In this document: one piece after another, positions 35,177 to 45,151 of the stretch | How the letters are laid out: each line of letters starts with the position of its first letter | Position numbering within the stretch: the stretch's first letter is position 1 | Assembly (NCBI GenBank): GCA_018292915.2 | Contig: JACVVK020000192.1 | Location: 673,501-737,500 of the forward strand | Direction of reading: 5' to 3' | DNA length: 64,000 nt | DNA from: Batillaria attramentaria | Taxonomy: Eukaryota > Mollusca > Gastropoda > Batillariidae | Notes under the pieces: model-generated | What the model saw: only the letters and a program-made list of their open reading frames with translations | Databases searched by the model: none | What the model was told of the DNA's origin: nothing | Program-made: the position numbers and the translations under genes

Positions 35177-35600
35177 AATGTGATGATGATGATGATTATA
35201 TAGGCGCTTTACCCAATTTCATGAATCGGCTCAAAGCGCCGCGAACTGAACCCAACACGCACGCTTACGTGAACCACACGCATTCTCTCACACACTGGAC
35301 ATTACAATGACGTGGTGCGAAGGGTCAGCTCAGCTATTTAAATTTCGGAATGTAGAATAGCATTAATTTTTCAAATTTGCTGGGCTGAACATTTCCAAAG
35401 CAGAGGGGGAGGAAGCCGGAGTACCCGGAGAGAAGCCCCCGACGATCGGCCCGAATGAACGGTGCCACATACGAGAAGGAAAAATTCTTTGCCCCGAGTG
35501 GGACTGAATCCCTGACCTCTCGCATTGGTGACAAGTCTCTTATCCCTGACCTCTCGCATTGGTGACAAGTCTCTTAACCACTAGACCACCGACCGCCCCG
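35177..35600 (-). mobile_element. SINE C with a 34-bp internal duplication
   Basis: Reverse copy: (GAT)n tail, GGCTCAAAGCGCCGCGAACT, GGGAGGAAGCCGGAGTACCC, then the head with CTAGACCACCGACCGCCCC. A duplicated segment ATCCCTGACCTCTCGCATTG (at 35508 and 35542) gives two copies of the anticodon-side region. The head carries a B-box-like GGACTCAAACC-type motif. Confidence 0.85.
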
Positions 35601-36275
35601 TGTACATGTAATGTAAATAATACATGTAATACATAGTGGTTGTAAAGCGCAGGCTCTCGCAGGGCCGGACTCACTGCGCTAACACACACACACACACACA
35701 ATCTAACCAATAAAAATATACAGACTGAATAATACCCGCAGAAAGAACAATTGGTATGTTAAAAACCAAAGCCCTGACGGAAAGGGTAAATCTTTACGTT
35801 GGATTTCAACTGGGACAAATGTAGCACCTTGAACACTCTCTGCAGTCTTCCTAACCCCTCGTGGAATCTCTGTGGCGAGAAGCGAGCTATGGGCGTACGG
35901 ACTTTCTTGCGGCTCGGCCAAGTGATCAATGCCGGTATAATTGTGATATTGCAGTCGCTGCACGTGCTGGGCGCTGGAAGACAGCCAAATGACACCACTT
36001 GAGCGCTCACACGAGGAGACAATGCGAGGCCTTGCGGAAAATGACCAAGATGCTGTCCGTGTCTCTTGTAGCCCCAGCATTTTTGTGTTTCGTATCGCAA
36101 ACTCTTTCTTTGCCCCTTTCTTGCTCCCCCTCCTCCTCCACCTTCCTCAACCGTATTGCCTTACCCCCGCCCCCCTTTCCCCTCCACACCCCCACCCCTT
36201 CATTTGACTCTAGACAAGTCGGGGTTTAAGGAACGTTGCATAGTGTGGCAATACAAATACTATCACTGAACAAGG
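35601..36275. other. No gene recognised; unassigned minus frames
   Basis: Minus frames at 35703-36100 (125 and 113 codons) overlap in different phases and have no recognised domain. A CA run lies at 35682-35700. C/T-rich sequence lies at 36118-36200. Confidence 0.35.

Positions 36276-36280
<5 letters not shown>

Positions 36281-36330
<50 letters not shown>
36281..36330. repeat. (GT)n microsatellite
   Basis: A pure GT run. Confidence 0.95.
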
Positions 36331-36334
<4 letters not shown>

Positions 36335-36339
36335 GGGGG

Positions 36340-37360
36340 CCGGGAGGTGGTTGGTTTTAACTTTTAATTGCATACTCTGACAGATTTTCCAAATATGATT
36401 AATATAGCACAGTCTAGTTTGCCGAAAGCGAAACTGTTCAGACAGGATTGGTCGGCAATGCAAAACACTTGCACCTACATGTTTCTTTCGCCTTCAGTTT
36501 TGGGGTTTGTTTGCTTGTTTATTTAATGTGTCGAAAGCAAAAGACGGAAAAACCCATGATAAGCAACAACAGCAGGAACTAAAACAGCGACAACGACGAT
36601 GACAACGGCGGCAGCAGCAACAACAACAACAGCAACAACAACAACAACCCATTTCCAAAGCCCATCAATGTTTAAATAAGACAGCAACCACTCTACATAA
36701 TCAAGTACACTATATCATGAATCTGTTTTTCCCAGCTACATCAATTTCACTCTCCAGCAGCAATCTTTTTACATGTGATGCATTTAGCTGCACCGAACGA
36801 CTACCATCTTTTTTTTTTTTTTTTTTTTTTTCATTGTTAGTAGAGGTTCACTTTTCGTCCTCTGTGGATTGCGACATCCATACGGTGTGGACGAACAAAA
36901 TGCGCCTTTACCTCCAGGGACGAGTTTCGCATATCCATGTTAAATCAGTCCGAGGCGGAAGCCACGAACACGCGCGTGCACGTGCATCCCCCGCTTAGAT
37001 TCATAACAAAGACAAGCGACCTTTAAGCCGCCCTACATTCCCCGGGGACTGTGACGCCTCAAACTAACTTTCACACAGTTCAGTGAACCACATTTCACAG
37101 AGTGAATTTACAGAGACAGGACGTGGGCGCGGGGGCTAAGCAATATGTCCCGGCGGTTTTCTTTCGTCCGTTGCTACAGTGAACAGTTTTTGATATACGA
37201 GCTGTTTGAAAACTTCTCATTTATTATTATTATTATTATTATTTTATTATTTATTTTATTTTATTTTTTAACATCTGTAGAATTCTGGTTGCTAATTCGG
37301 CCCCCATCCTACTTTTTGAAGTCAGTCAAAAATTCGGTTCACCCAACCGCGGGTGTATGT
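36340..37360. other. No gene recognised; CAA and ATT tracts
   Basis: CAA/CAG-rich DNA at 36570-36650, a T run at 36811-36831, and (ATT)n at 37221-37275. A block near 37076-37135 (TTCAGTGAACCACATTTCAC) resembles sequence near 38770-38810 and may be another dispersed repeat. Confidence 0.4.
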
Positions 37361-37362
37361 TG

Positions 37363-37737
37363 GGGCGGTCGGTGGTCTAGTGGTTAAGACCTAGTCACCA
37401 ATGCGAGAGGTCAGGTTTGAGTCCCACTCGGGGCGAAGAATTTTTTTTTTTTATCTTATGTGGGACAATTCATTCGGGCCGACCGCCGGGGGTTCTCTCC
37501 GGGTACTCCGGCTTCCTCCCCCTCTGCTTTGGAAATGTTCAGCCCACATAATTAAAAAAATAAACGCAATTCTAAAAATCCGAAACTTAAATTGCTGAGC
37601 TGGCCCCTCGCACCACGTGATTGTCATGTGTCCAGTGTGTGAGAGAATGCGTGTGATTAACGTGAGCGTGCGTGTTGGGTTTAGCTCGCAGCGCTTTGAG
37701 CAAAATATTTGGGATAAAGCTCCCATATTAATGCGCC

Positions 37738-37770
<33 letters not shown>
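37363..37770 (+). mobile_element. SINE C, near full length
   Basis: Head GGTCGGTGGTCTAGTGGTTA with the B-box AGGTTTGAGTCCCACTCGG, body GGGGGTTCTCTCCGGGTACT, then GCTTCCTCCCCCTCTGCTTT, CGCAGCGCTTTGAGC and an (ATT)n tail. The same order as the copy at 35177. Confidence 0.88.
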
Positions 37771-37772
<2 letters not shown>

Positions 37773-37811
37773 TGGTGCTAGTAAGATTCAAACGTTTTCA
37801 AGATTGCTGTC

Positions 37812-37923
37812 ACCACCATTAAGGGGTGACATCACAGACGGGGCAAAGAGAAAAAGGCCAACACAAATATCTGCCCCTAGCCGGGATTCGAGTTCACGAC
37901 CGAAGGCATTGAAGCCGAGTGCA
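37812..37923 (-). mobile_element. SINE A, interrupted by MITE D
   Basis: Tail-side body and head (GACATCACAGACGGGGCAAA, CTAGCCGGGATTCGAGTTCA) stop at 37923. The matching end of the head, AGCGCTCTACC, resumes at 38199. The MITE therefore inserted into this older SINE. Confidence 0.8.
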
Positions 37924-38198
37924 GGGCCCGCATGTAAAAGTCGGGGTTAGTGAGTTTAGCCGTGGGTTAGACCCTAACCTCGAACTAAACTAGCTCTAGG
38001 TTGTTTTTGTTTTTTTTTTAAATCAGGAAGCGGGTCCATTCCAGCAAGGTGCCTATGCCGTTATAGAAGGATTTTTGTCTTTCTTTCTTCGCTTCCTTTT
38101 TTTTTTTTATTTAATTTTGTTTTCGGGTTACTTTTGTCCTAGCCTGGGTGAGGCCTTAGCCGTGGGTTAACTTAACCTTGAGTTTTACATACGGGCCC
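37924..38198 (-). mobile_element. MITE D inserted in SINE A
   Basis: Outer ends GGGCCCGCATGTAAAAGTCG and GTTTTACATACGGGCCC are inverted and match the other copies. The interior carries CTCTAGG, AGCAAGGTGCC and TTATAGAAGGATTTTTGTCT. Target duplication is not obvious. The ends are GGGCCC-rich. Confidence 0.85.
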
Positions 38199-38405
38199 AG
38201 CGCTCTACCGTTATTAACCAGGAAACTCCTTCAAACGCTACTGCAATGTAAAGACGAGTACATGCTCGTATTTCAAGAGACCTCTTCGGGTCGTGAGTTC
38301 GAATCCCGGGCTGGGAGCCTATAACTCTTAAGAGCTTGAGCCCAACCACCCCCTGTCCGCTATATGATATGACTGGTTAAAAAGAATAAGCCACTGCGCA
38401 CCTGT

Positions 38406-38499
38406 AGGAGCCACTTCAAGCCACTATTACGAAAGGCGTGGGCCTTGTCCGCTAGGCCCGATATCGCTGCAGATTGCGTAATAGTGGGCTGAAGTGGCT
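38406..38499. repeat. Imperfect palindrome, ~25-bp arms
   Basis: GAGCCACTTCAAGCCACTAT on the left pairs with the reverse complement of ATAGTGGGCTGAAGTGGCTT on the right, with one or two mismatches. The loop contains GGGCCTTGTCCGCTAGGCCC, itself a smaller stem. It may be a small folded-back element. Confidence 0.7.
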
Positions 38500-38563
38500 T
38501 CTAGTGATCTGAAGAGTTCAAGAAAAATTGCGATTTTTGTATGGGGTTTTAGGAGTTAATTTG

Positions 38564-38680
38564 TGTCTTTTCCCGGTTTCCCATCTATGGTGTCACCCTT
38601 ATGTGGCGGAAAAGGACGTTAAAACCGCAAACCAACCAACCAACCAACCAACCAACCAACCAACCAACCAACCAGCCAGC
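38564..38680 (+). mobile_element. SINE A, 3' part with (CCAA)n tail
   Basis: CCCATCTATGGTGTCACCCT, then TGTGGCGGAAAAGGACGTTA and a (CCAA)n tail of about 45 bp. The head is absent. Confidence 0.75.
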
Positions 38681-38719
38681 CAACCTAATTACCTGAGAGC
38701 AATCGTCAAAATGTTTGAA

Positions 38720-39255
38720 TCGTCCTAGCACCCTAAAACTCTCCGCCGTCTTCAATAGCCCCCCGTGCAGTTGGATGAACCGAATTTCAGAGTGACTTCA
38801 CAGCGTTAGGATGTGGGCCGAATTACAATCCAAACCTCCGCAGACGGATGGAGAGGCACGTGATTGAAACTGATCAGATGTGTCATTCTCTTTGGCCTGT
38901 GGCCAATCACAATGCATCATTAATTCACCGTGGAGTGAATTCGTTGGAATTTCAAATTTCTCACAAATGCATTGAAATTCTAATTAGGGAAATGAAATAG
39001 ACAAAAGTGTTGTTGGAAATATTATGTAATGACCTTTCTTGTGCATTCCAGGTCATTACGCAAGTAACATTAGCTATGAAAATTATACATAACGAAAAGA
39101 GGAGAAAATGCTGTTAGAATATTGTGTTATTTTAATTCTTGAGAAATTTCAGCTTACCAACGCCGACGCATTGCCATCAGCCAGGAAGACCATAGTTCAC
39201 TAAAAACAAAAGGAAATGTAGTTTGAATAGTTTCTTTAATTCTTGGGAACTTCAA
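38720..39255. other. No gene recognised; small hairpin
   Basis: GTAATGACCT (39020-39029) and AGGTCATTAC (39051-39060) make a 10-bp hairpin stem carrying receptor-type half-sites. No genes. Confidence 0.4.
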
Positions 39256-39259
39256 GCTA

Positions 39260-39450
39260 CAAACATAAACATAACTTTATTGCCATATGTATAAACATTA
39301 GCAATTCATTATGGTTTTGAAAGAGCTGCTTTGCAATCACACACACATGCATGCTGTTACTTGTTCACTTATATTACAGTCACTCGCACTTAAATGCTAA
39401 TCAAATCACATTAAACCTTACTAACTAAAATGCTAAGACACTAAGAACAA
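39260..39450 (-). repeat. Dispersed repeat G, second copy
   Basis: The reverse of 13380-13540 with shared segments. The other side carries AACATAACTTTATTGCC, so on the minus strand it ends in GGCAATAAAGTTATG. This suggests a LINE-like 3' end. Confidence 0.5.
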
Positions 39451-39479
39451 TAAAACAGATTAATAAAGTAATTTGATAA

Positions 39480-39755
39480 AATACCACCATCTTCCGACTA
39501 CGAACTGGACACTGCAGACTGCGTGCCCACCTGTGCCGCCTTGGGCTGTCACAACCACCAGACTGTCTGTGCGGAACAGCCCCTCAAACCCCGGAACACA
39601 TTCTGCAGTCCTGCCCCCTTTTCAAAGAAGCAAGGACACAACACTGGCCGAATGGAGCCACACTGGCAGAGAAACTCTGGGGCAGCAAAACAGACCTCTT
39701 GAAGACCACTGCTTATATAACTAGAGAGGCAAAAGCCTCCATGGCTCCCTTGTGA
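39480..39755 (+). pseudogene. LINE ORF2 C-terminal zinc-knuckle region
   Basis: An uninterrupted frame reads RTGHCRLRAHLCRLGL, CLCGTAPQTPEHILQSCP, LFKEARTQHWP and EKLWGSKTDLLKTT before its stop at 39753-39755. The arrangement TGH-x-x-L-x-AH, C-x-CG-x-x-x-x-T-x-EH-x-L-x-x-CP-x-F is typical of the end of I/Nimb/Jockey-like LINE proteins after the RNase H domain. The upstream stop at 39477-39479 makes it truncated. The last residues lie inside the inverted end of the tandem-array element at 39743, so the original stop was probably displaced. Confidence 0.75.
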
Positions 39756-41074
39756 CATGGGTCAAGGTCATTGAAAAGAGTACGTTCGTAAAAAATCTTA
39801 TCACTATCTATCATCAAGCCAAGTACGGTGTCTCTGGTGTTCTTAGTTCCTGGCAATATTACACTTTCCCCCAAAACTGACTGTATGGCCTTGACCTTGG
39901 GTCAAGGTCATTCAAATAAGATATCAATGTCTATCATTACGCCAAGCTGGATGCCTCTAGTATTTGTAGTTTCTCCAAAAACAGTAATATTGAAATTCAC
40001 AACAGACAGCTTATGACCTAGACCTTGAGTCAAGGTCATTTTAAGTGGTACGGGTATACTGTATATAGGTCTTATCAATGTCTATTAGCATGCCAGGTTT
40101 GGCACCTCTGCTGTTTGTTGTTTCTGAGAAAATGCCAATATTATGGTTTAACAAAAATAGCTTGTACGGCCTTGACCTTGACACAAGGCTATTGAATAGA
40201 TGTATATCTGTAAAGCTCTTATCAATGTCTATCACCATATAAAGTTTAAAACCTCTGGTTTTTGTAGATTCCAAGAAAATGCCAATGCAAAATTTAAAAA
40301 CACAGTTTTAGTGACCTTGACCTTGAGTCAAGGTCATTCAACAATATACATTTTGAAAGTTCTTACGGCTGTCTGTAGGTTTGCCTAGTTTGGTGTCTCT
40401 GCTGTTTGTAGATTCTGAGAAAATGCCCATGTTAAGGTTTACTGCGGAAATGCGGAAAATAGCTTGTACAGCCTTGACCTTGACTCAAGGCCATTGAATA
40501 CATGTACATATGTAAAGTTCTTATCAATGTCTGTCATCACGCAAATTTTAAAACCTCCGGGTTTTGTAGATTCTAAGAAAATGCCAGAGTAAAATTTCCA
40601 AACAAACAGCTTTAGTGACCTTGACCTTGGGTCAAGGTCATTCAGAATGATATATTTTGAAAGGTCTTATGGCTGTCTATCAGCATGCCAAGTTTGGTGC
40701 CTGTGCTTTTTGCAGATTCTGAGAAAATGCCAATGTTAAGGTTTTTCGGGGAAATTCGGAAAATAGCTTGTCTGACCTTGACCTTCACACAAGGCCATTA
40801 AATACATGTATATCTGTAAAGTTCTTATCTATGTCTATCATCATGCAAAGTTGAAAATCTGTGGTATTTGTAGACTCCAAGAAAATGCCCATGTAAAATT
40901 TTCAAACAGACAGCTTTAGTCACCTTGACCTTGAGTCAAGGTCATTGAAAATGATATATTTTGAAAGGTCATCTGGCTGTCTATCGGCGTGCAAAGTTTG
41001 GTGCCTCTGCTATTTGTGGATTCTGAGAAAATGCCAATGTTAAGGTTTACTGCGGACACACACACACACAGACA

Positions 41075-41122
<48 letters not shown>

Positions 41123-41170
41123 GACGACGGAGGGCTATAACATAGACTCCCATTGTTACACAAGGGAGCC
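39743..41170. mobile_element. Transposon-like array of receptor-type palindromes
   Basis: The ends are inverted: GGCTCCCTTGTGACATGGG (39743) and, reverse-complemented, GGCTCCCTTGTGTAACAATG (to 41170), with one short indel. Inside, units of about 150 bp repeat, most centred on a palindrome such as TGACCTTGAGTCAAGGTCA (near 39891, 40020, 40315, 40475, 40618, 40923) or a weaker form (40170, 40777). Odd and even units differ in the flanks (AAATGATATATTTTGAAAGG versus ATACATGTATATCTGTAAAG), giving a ~300-bp higher-order period. The last unit passes into an (AC)n tract (41054-41125) before the right end. TCAAGGTCA is the monomer site of NR5A/FTZ-F1 and ERR receptors. Function is not shown. Confidence 0.8.
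41054..41125. repeat. (AC)n microsatellite in the array element
   Basis: An ACAC run with CAGA interruptions, inside the right end of the tandem-array element. Confidence 0.95.
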
Positions 41171-41174
41171 AAAA

Positions 41175-41720
41175 ACCACAAACCTAATCACCTGAGGCGG
41201 AGTCCAGAACAGGGATCGCAGAAGAAGAAGAAGAAGATAAAATACAACATCATGTTATCACATATCAGCTGGGAGGGGGTAAGGGTGAGGGGGCACACTT
41301 CACGGCTGTAGGATAGAAGCTGTTTCTGAACCTGACTGTTTTTGTCTTGATCGCTCTATACCGTGCTCGTGAAAGCCGTAATGTTCAGATTTTCATGTTC
41401 ACGTATCGTTCTGAGCTTCTCTGGTAATGTCAAACACCACACAACTAAGACACAGGCACAAAATACATGAAGCCAAAACACAGCAGCCGATGAGAGTGTT
41501 GCAACAACACTCGCTCTTGTGCCTCACTGAGTTCAAGCAGCCGACAAGGGCAACATGGCGGACGCCGCTAAATGGACGGTTGAGTTTTGCTTGTTTGCGC
41601 GGCCGTCAAACGTCAGTGTATTGCATTCGGGCTCTACTAATCTATAAGACAGACCGTTTAGAGCGCTTTGGCGCAGTCACAAGAGCAACTGTTCCAAAAC
41701 AGACGTCTCCATATATAAAA
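41175..41720. other. No gene recognised
   Basis: CGTATCGTTCTGAGCTTCTC with CACACAACTAAGACACAGGC near 41402-41455 resembles 63411-63470. This marks one more dispersed repeat. Otherwise unassigned. Confidence 0.35.
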
Positions 41721-41731
41721 CATAGTAATGG

Positions 41732-42240
41732 ACCGGTCCCCGTAGTGTAGTGGTTAGAACTTCGGACCATGGACCGGGAGACCCGGGTTCGAGTCCCAGC
41801 CGAGGCAAGCGGGATTTTTCCTACCTAGGTCGGCTCCTACCCAGAGCGGGTGTGCTATAGGCCCAATGGGGAGGCTGTTGTCACACAATCGAGATTCACC
41901 CACTTCACGGGTGCGACTTTGGGGGTGTTTCCCTTGATATGACACGTCTTATGATGTGGATGATTACACGGCCGGCACCGCAGGTGCCGTAGTTTCCAGG
42001 CCTGGTTAATGCCGGGATATTTATGACAGGAAGCGTGGAATGCTGCCCTGTCCCGCAGTCCCAAACCACACGGACCTCCATAGCATCATCTTACCATCAT
42101 CCTGATCTCCATCATCATGCATAATAAAAATTGCCCCAGCTTCCGAGCCCTCCGTGGATTCCATCCATTATCAGGGAGGAATACCACTGGAGCCGGCATA
42201 GAGTTGTGGCAGCAAAACAACAACAACAACAAAAAACCCC
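41732..42240 (+). mobile_element. SINE B, full length (longest copy)
   Basis: tRNA-like head CCCGTAGTGTAGTGGTTAGA and GGGTTCGAGTCCCAGCC, body with CGGCACCGCAGGTGCCGTAG, GGGATATTTATGACAGG and ATAATAAAAATTGCCCCAGC, and a CAA-rich 3' end. Target duplication TAGTAATGG at 41723-41731 and 42241-42249. The internal GGCACCGCAGGTGCC is a strong hairpin shared by most copies. Confidence 0.92.
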
Positions 42241-42249
42241 TAGTAATGG

Positions 42250-42610
42250 TGCAGCAATAGAGCCCTTAACAACGATGCATTGGCATCAACTATGGAAATT
42301 CGAGATAAACAAAACAGACTGATGGAATATTGTGTTATGTCAGGATCCCCAAAAGGAATATTATATTATATTAAAGTGTGCATCCCGTCATTTGTGCTTT
42401 GTTTCGAGAATTGGAAATAGGGGTAAATGTGATTTTACTAAAACAACAGAAGGCAGATCACCTGAATAAACAAACGAGTCATCAATGAGGGTGGATGGCT
42501 ATACGGAGAGATGGATTCTCTACCAAACAGACAAACCTATACATTTGCCGCGATCCTATAATTACTTTTCTGCGCCCCATGATGCTCCAAACAGTCTTTA
42601 TGAATGTAGG
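42250..42610. other. No gene recognised
   Basis: Ordinary sequence. No open frame or repeat family assigned. Confidence 0.35.
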
Positions 42611-42615
42611 CATCT

Positions 42616-43267
42616 GGGCCCGTAGGTAAAACGCGAGGTAAATTTAACCCACGGCTACAGGCCTAACCCAGACTAGGACAAAGAAACCCAAATAACAAAA
42701 TAAAAGCGACATAAAAGGGACAGAAACCACTTGACTTTCACAAAGGACGGCACGGGTCAACGTTTCGCTTTTCGCCTGGTGTTGTGATATTTTTACTATT
42801 GTTTTTTGGTCCTTTTCGCGTCCACCGTTTCATTTCATTTTTTTTCTTTTTTTTTCCCCGCGCCGGGTATGTTAGTACGTCCGCAGAGTTACCTTTTGTT
42901 TGTTTGTTTGTTTGTCCCATATGTTTGTGTCCTGAGGAAGGCGAAAGCCGAAACGTTGTCCCGTGTCGTCCTTTGCGAAAGTTAAGTGGTTTCTGTCCCT
43001 TTTATGTCGCTTTTATTTGCTTAACTTGTAACTACTTCGCAGTCATTACCGTTTCCTTTTCCAAATAACAAAATTAAATAAAAAAAACGAAGCGAAGAAA
43101 GAACGACAAAATTCCTTCTATAACTGCATAGGCACCTTGCTGGAATGGACCCGCTTCCTGATTTAAAACAAACCACAACAGAAAATTTAACCCTAGAGCT
43201 AGTTTAGTTCGAGGTCAAACTCTAACCCGGGGCTAAAAGCCCTAACCTCGACTATTACATACGGGCC
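42616..43267 (+). mobile_element. MITE D, split by a 359-bp insertion
   Basis: The left part (42616-42701) and right part (43061-43267) together make one MITE D with ends GGGCCCGTAGGTAAAACGCG and TATTACATACGGGCC. The foreign element between them is described separately. Confidence 0.85.
42702..43060. mobile_element. Long-inverted-arm element with 14-bp target duplication
   Basis: A perfect 14-bp duplication CCAAATAACAAAAT flanks it (42688-42701 and 43061-43074). Its left arm AAAAGCGACATAAAAGGGAC (42702) and the reverse complement of the right arm agree over about 75 bp with about five differences. The right arm ends at 43014 and is followed by a 46-bp unpaired extension (43015-43060) before the duplication. 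CCTGAGGAAGGCGAAAGCCG then AAACGTTGTC near 42931-42960 resembles a decayed hammerhead core. An inverted pair of terminal repeats plus a short one-sided extension and a long target duplication resembles Penelope-like retroelements, not a classic cut-and-paste MITE. No RT is present. Confidence 0.8.
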
Positions 43268-43269
43268 AG

Positions 43270-43720
43270 GACTCAGGCCTCGGACTAGTGCGAGACTAGC
43301 GACTAAGACGAGACTAAAAGTTTAGTACGATGATGAATAAACGGAGACTACGGCAAGTCTACGGTTATTTCAGCGACGAAACGGTAACTGATGCACACTG
43401 ATGATAGTCCAGACGTAAGAAGTCTGAGACTACCACTAAGAATCAGAATAGTCTTGCCTCTTTTAATGCATCAAACCCCAGGGTTTTGAGCGGGAAGTGC
43501 GTAACTGACAGGCCAATCTGCTGCACCTGAAATGACATTGCTTTGCTTACACAGCCGTGAGGAATATATTAAATAAGCGAGGAACAACATTATCAGCGTT
43601 AATTGTATTGATTTTATGTAGTTTATGCACTGCGAATACATATCGTGCATAAAAGATGGATTTCCCGTGCCGTGCAATAATGTTAATCAGCTGCAGCATT
43701 AGGCAGCATCGTCGATCAGG
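43270..43720. other. No gene recognised
   Basis: Nothing recognised. The text around 43270-43400 is rich in AGACTA words. Confidence 0.35.
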
Positions 43721-43721
43721 G

Positions 43722-43771
43722 GTGGGTGGGGTGGGTGTTTGGGAGTTTAACGTCCTTTTCCACCACATAAG
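43722..43771 (-). mobile_element. SINE A tail fragment
   Basis: GGGTGGGGTGGGTGTTTGGG, then AGTTTAACGTCCTTTTCCAC. Only the 3' end is left. Confidence 0.7.
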
Positions 43772-44207
43772 TCGATCAGGGAAACAACTCGGTGTTTATA
43801 TAACGCATATAATGTAATATAATGCAATACAATATGATATAATGTAATACGATGTATTTTGTCAAAACACCCTTTGTGTTTTCAGCCAAGGTTGAAACAG
43901 AACAGATGAAGCTGTGCAGGTTAACGTGAGTAAAATGAAGAAAGAAACAGAAATTGTTAACAATAAACCCCCCTCTCACTGCGTATGTTACACAGATGCT
44001 GCTTCACTTGCTGAAATACCACACGCTGTCCTTTGTAAAGTACATACGGGAAAGGCATACATAGTTTAAAACCACATTATTTTGGTACAGGTAAATCTGG
44101 CTACATAAAATACACACCCCAAAAACAAAAACAAAAAAATCAACAGCAACACAAAACAACAACAAATACCGTACGTAACAGACGCTGGAGTTGCCCATAT
44201 CTGTTGT

Positions 44208-44208
<1 letters not shown>

Positions 44209-44279
<71 letters not shown>

Positions 44280-44316
44280 ACACACGCACGCACGCACGCA
44301 CGCACACACACACATT
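44209..44316. repeat. (CA)n/(GCAC)n microsatellite
   Basis: A CA run followed by CGCACGCACGCA and a short CA run. Confidence 0.95.
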
Positions 44317-44329
44317 TCTTACCTCAGCC

Positions 44330-44755
44330 GTGATCCATCTTGAAAACACTTCTTCAACCAGTAATCCACACACTACCGATCTCTCACCATCAAACTCTGA
44401 TCCAGAACATCGCCATTTTGTCATGAATTTCACAGCATCCAAAACCACCACACACACAAACACAACAGCTGGCGTATGCACAGTGCTAATGATCACGCCT
44501 TAATGACCTCTCTTAAAGAACATTGCCATTGAACTAACGTTAACTTGACAGAATCCCAAACAACCGCAGAGTGTACACAGAATCTCCGTCGTACGCACTC
44601 TGCAAGGAAATATCGCCTGAATGATCTCACTTTAAGACACTTTTTACAAGAACTCCACCTTTTTTGTCATGAAATTTACAACATCCAGAACAACCACAGA
44701 GTGTACACAGAACCTCCGCCATGTGCACAGTGCATGAAGGTTACTCCTTAATGGT
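44330..44755. repeat. Degenerate ~120-bp tandem repeat
   Basis: The segment CAGAGTGTACACAGAACCTC then CGCCATGTGCACAGTGCATG (44696-44735) recurs as CAGAGTGTACACAGAATCTC then CGTCGTACGCACTCTGCA (44565-44605), and in a weaker form near 44440-44500. Each unit begins with a block ending GTCATGAA-x-TT-x-ACA-x-CATCC. About three copies. Confidence 0.7.
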
Positions 44756-45151
44756 TATACTTGCACATGCAATTCTCTTTGACATTTTCCTAAAGCGACC
44801 ACACCAAAACGCAGGCTTCCGACTCTCACAGTTGGCCGTGCCCGCTGGGTACAAACGCCGGGTTAGAGCGATTTTATATTGTCCCGTGGATAATCGGCAC
44901 AATACCATCATACATAGCTTCGGGTGTGCGTGTGTGAAAGACAGGTATTTGCAAGGGCACTGGTTCAAGCATTGGTGTGTTTGTGTGGCAAAGAAGGCGT
45001 GAAATATGAAGGCGTAACCTGTTTTAACGCTGCGTTAGACACAGCCTTTTACAATCGGTCTTACAAGTATGCCGCGCTCTTTCTGCTCATTCTTTCTTTT
45101 CTTTCTTTCTGTCACTCTTTCCGTTCTTTCTGTGGTGCTTTCTTTCTGTAT

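Noticed and set aside
35703..36100. Two overlapping minus-strand frames over 110 codons
   Set aside because: They are in different phases, show no domain and have no splice or promoter support. They are left as unassigned.
39743..41052. CRISPR array
   Set aside because: Units are ~150 bp, with diverged non-unique sequence between palindromes, and lie in animal DNA with inverted element ends. Not a CRISPR layout.
42931..42960. Functional hammerhead ribozyme in the inverted-arm element
   Set aside because: The core CUGAGGA and a GGC/GCC stem are present, but the flanks do not form stem I, so I call it only a hammerhead-like relic.
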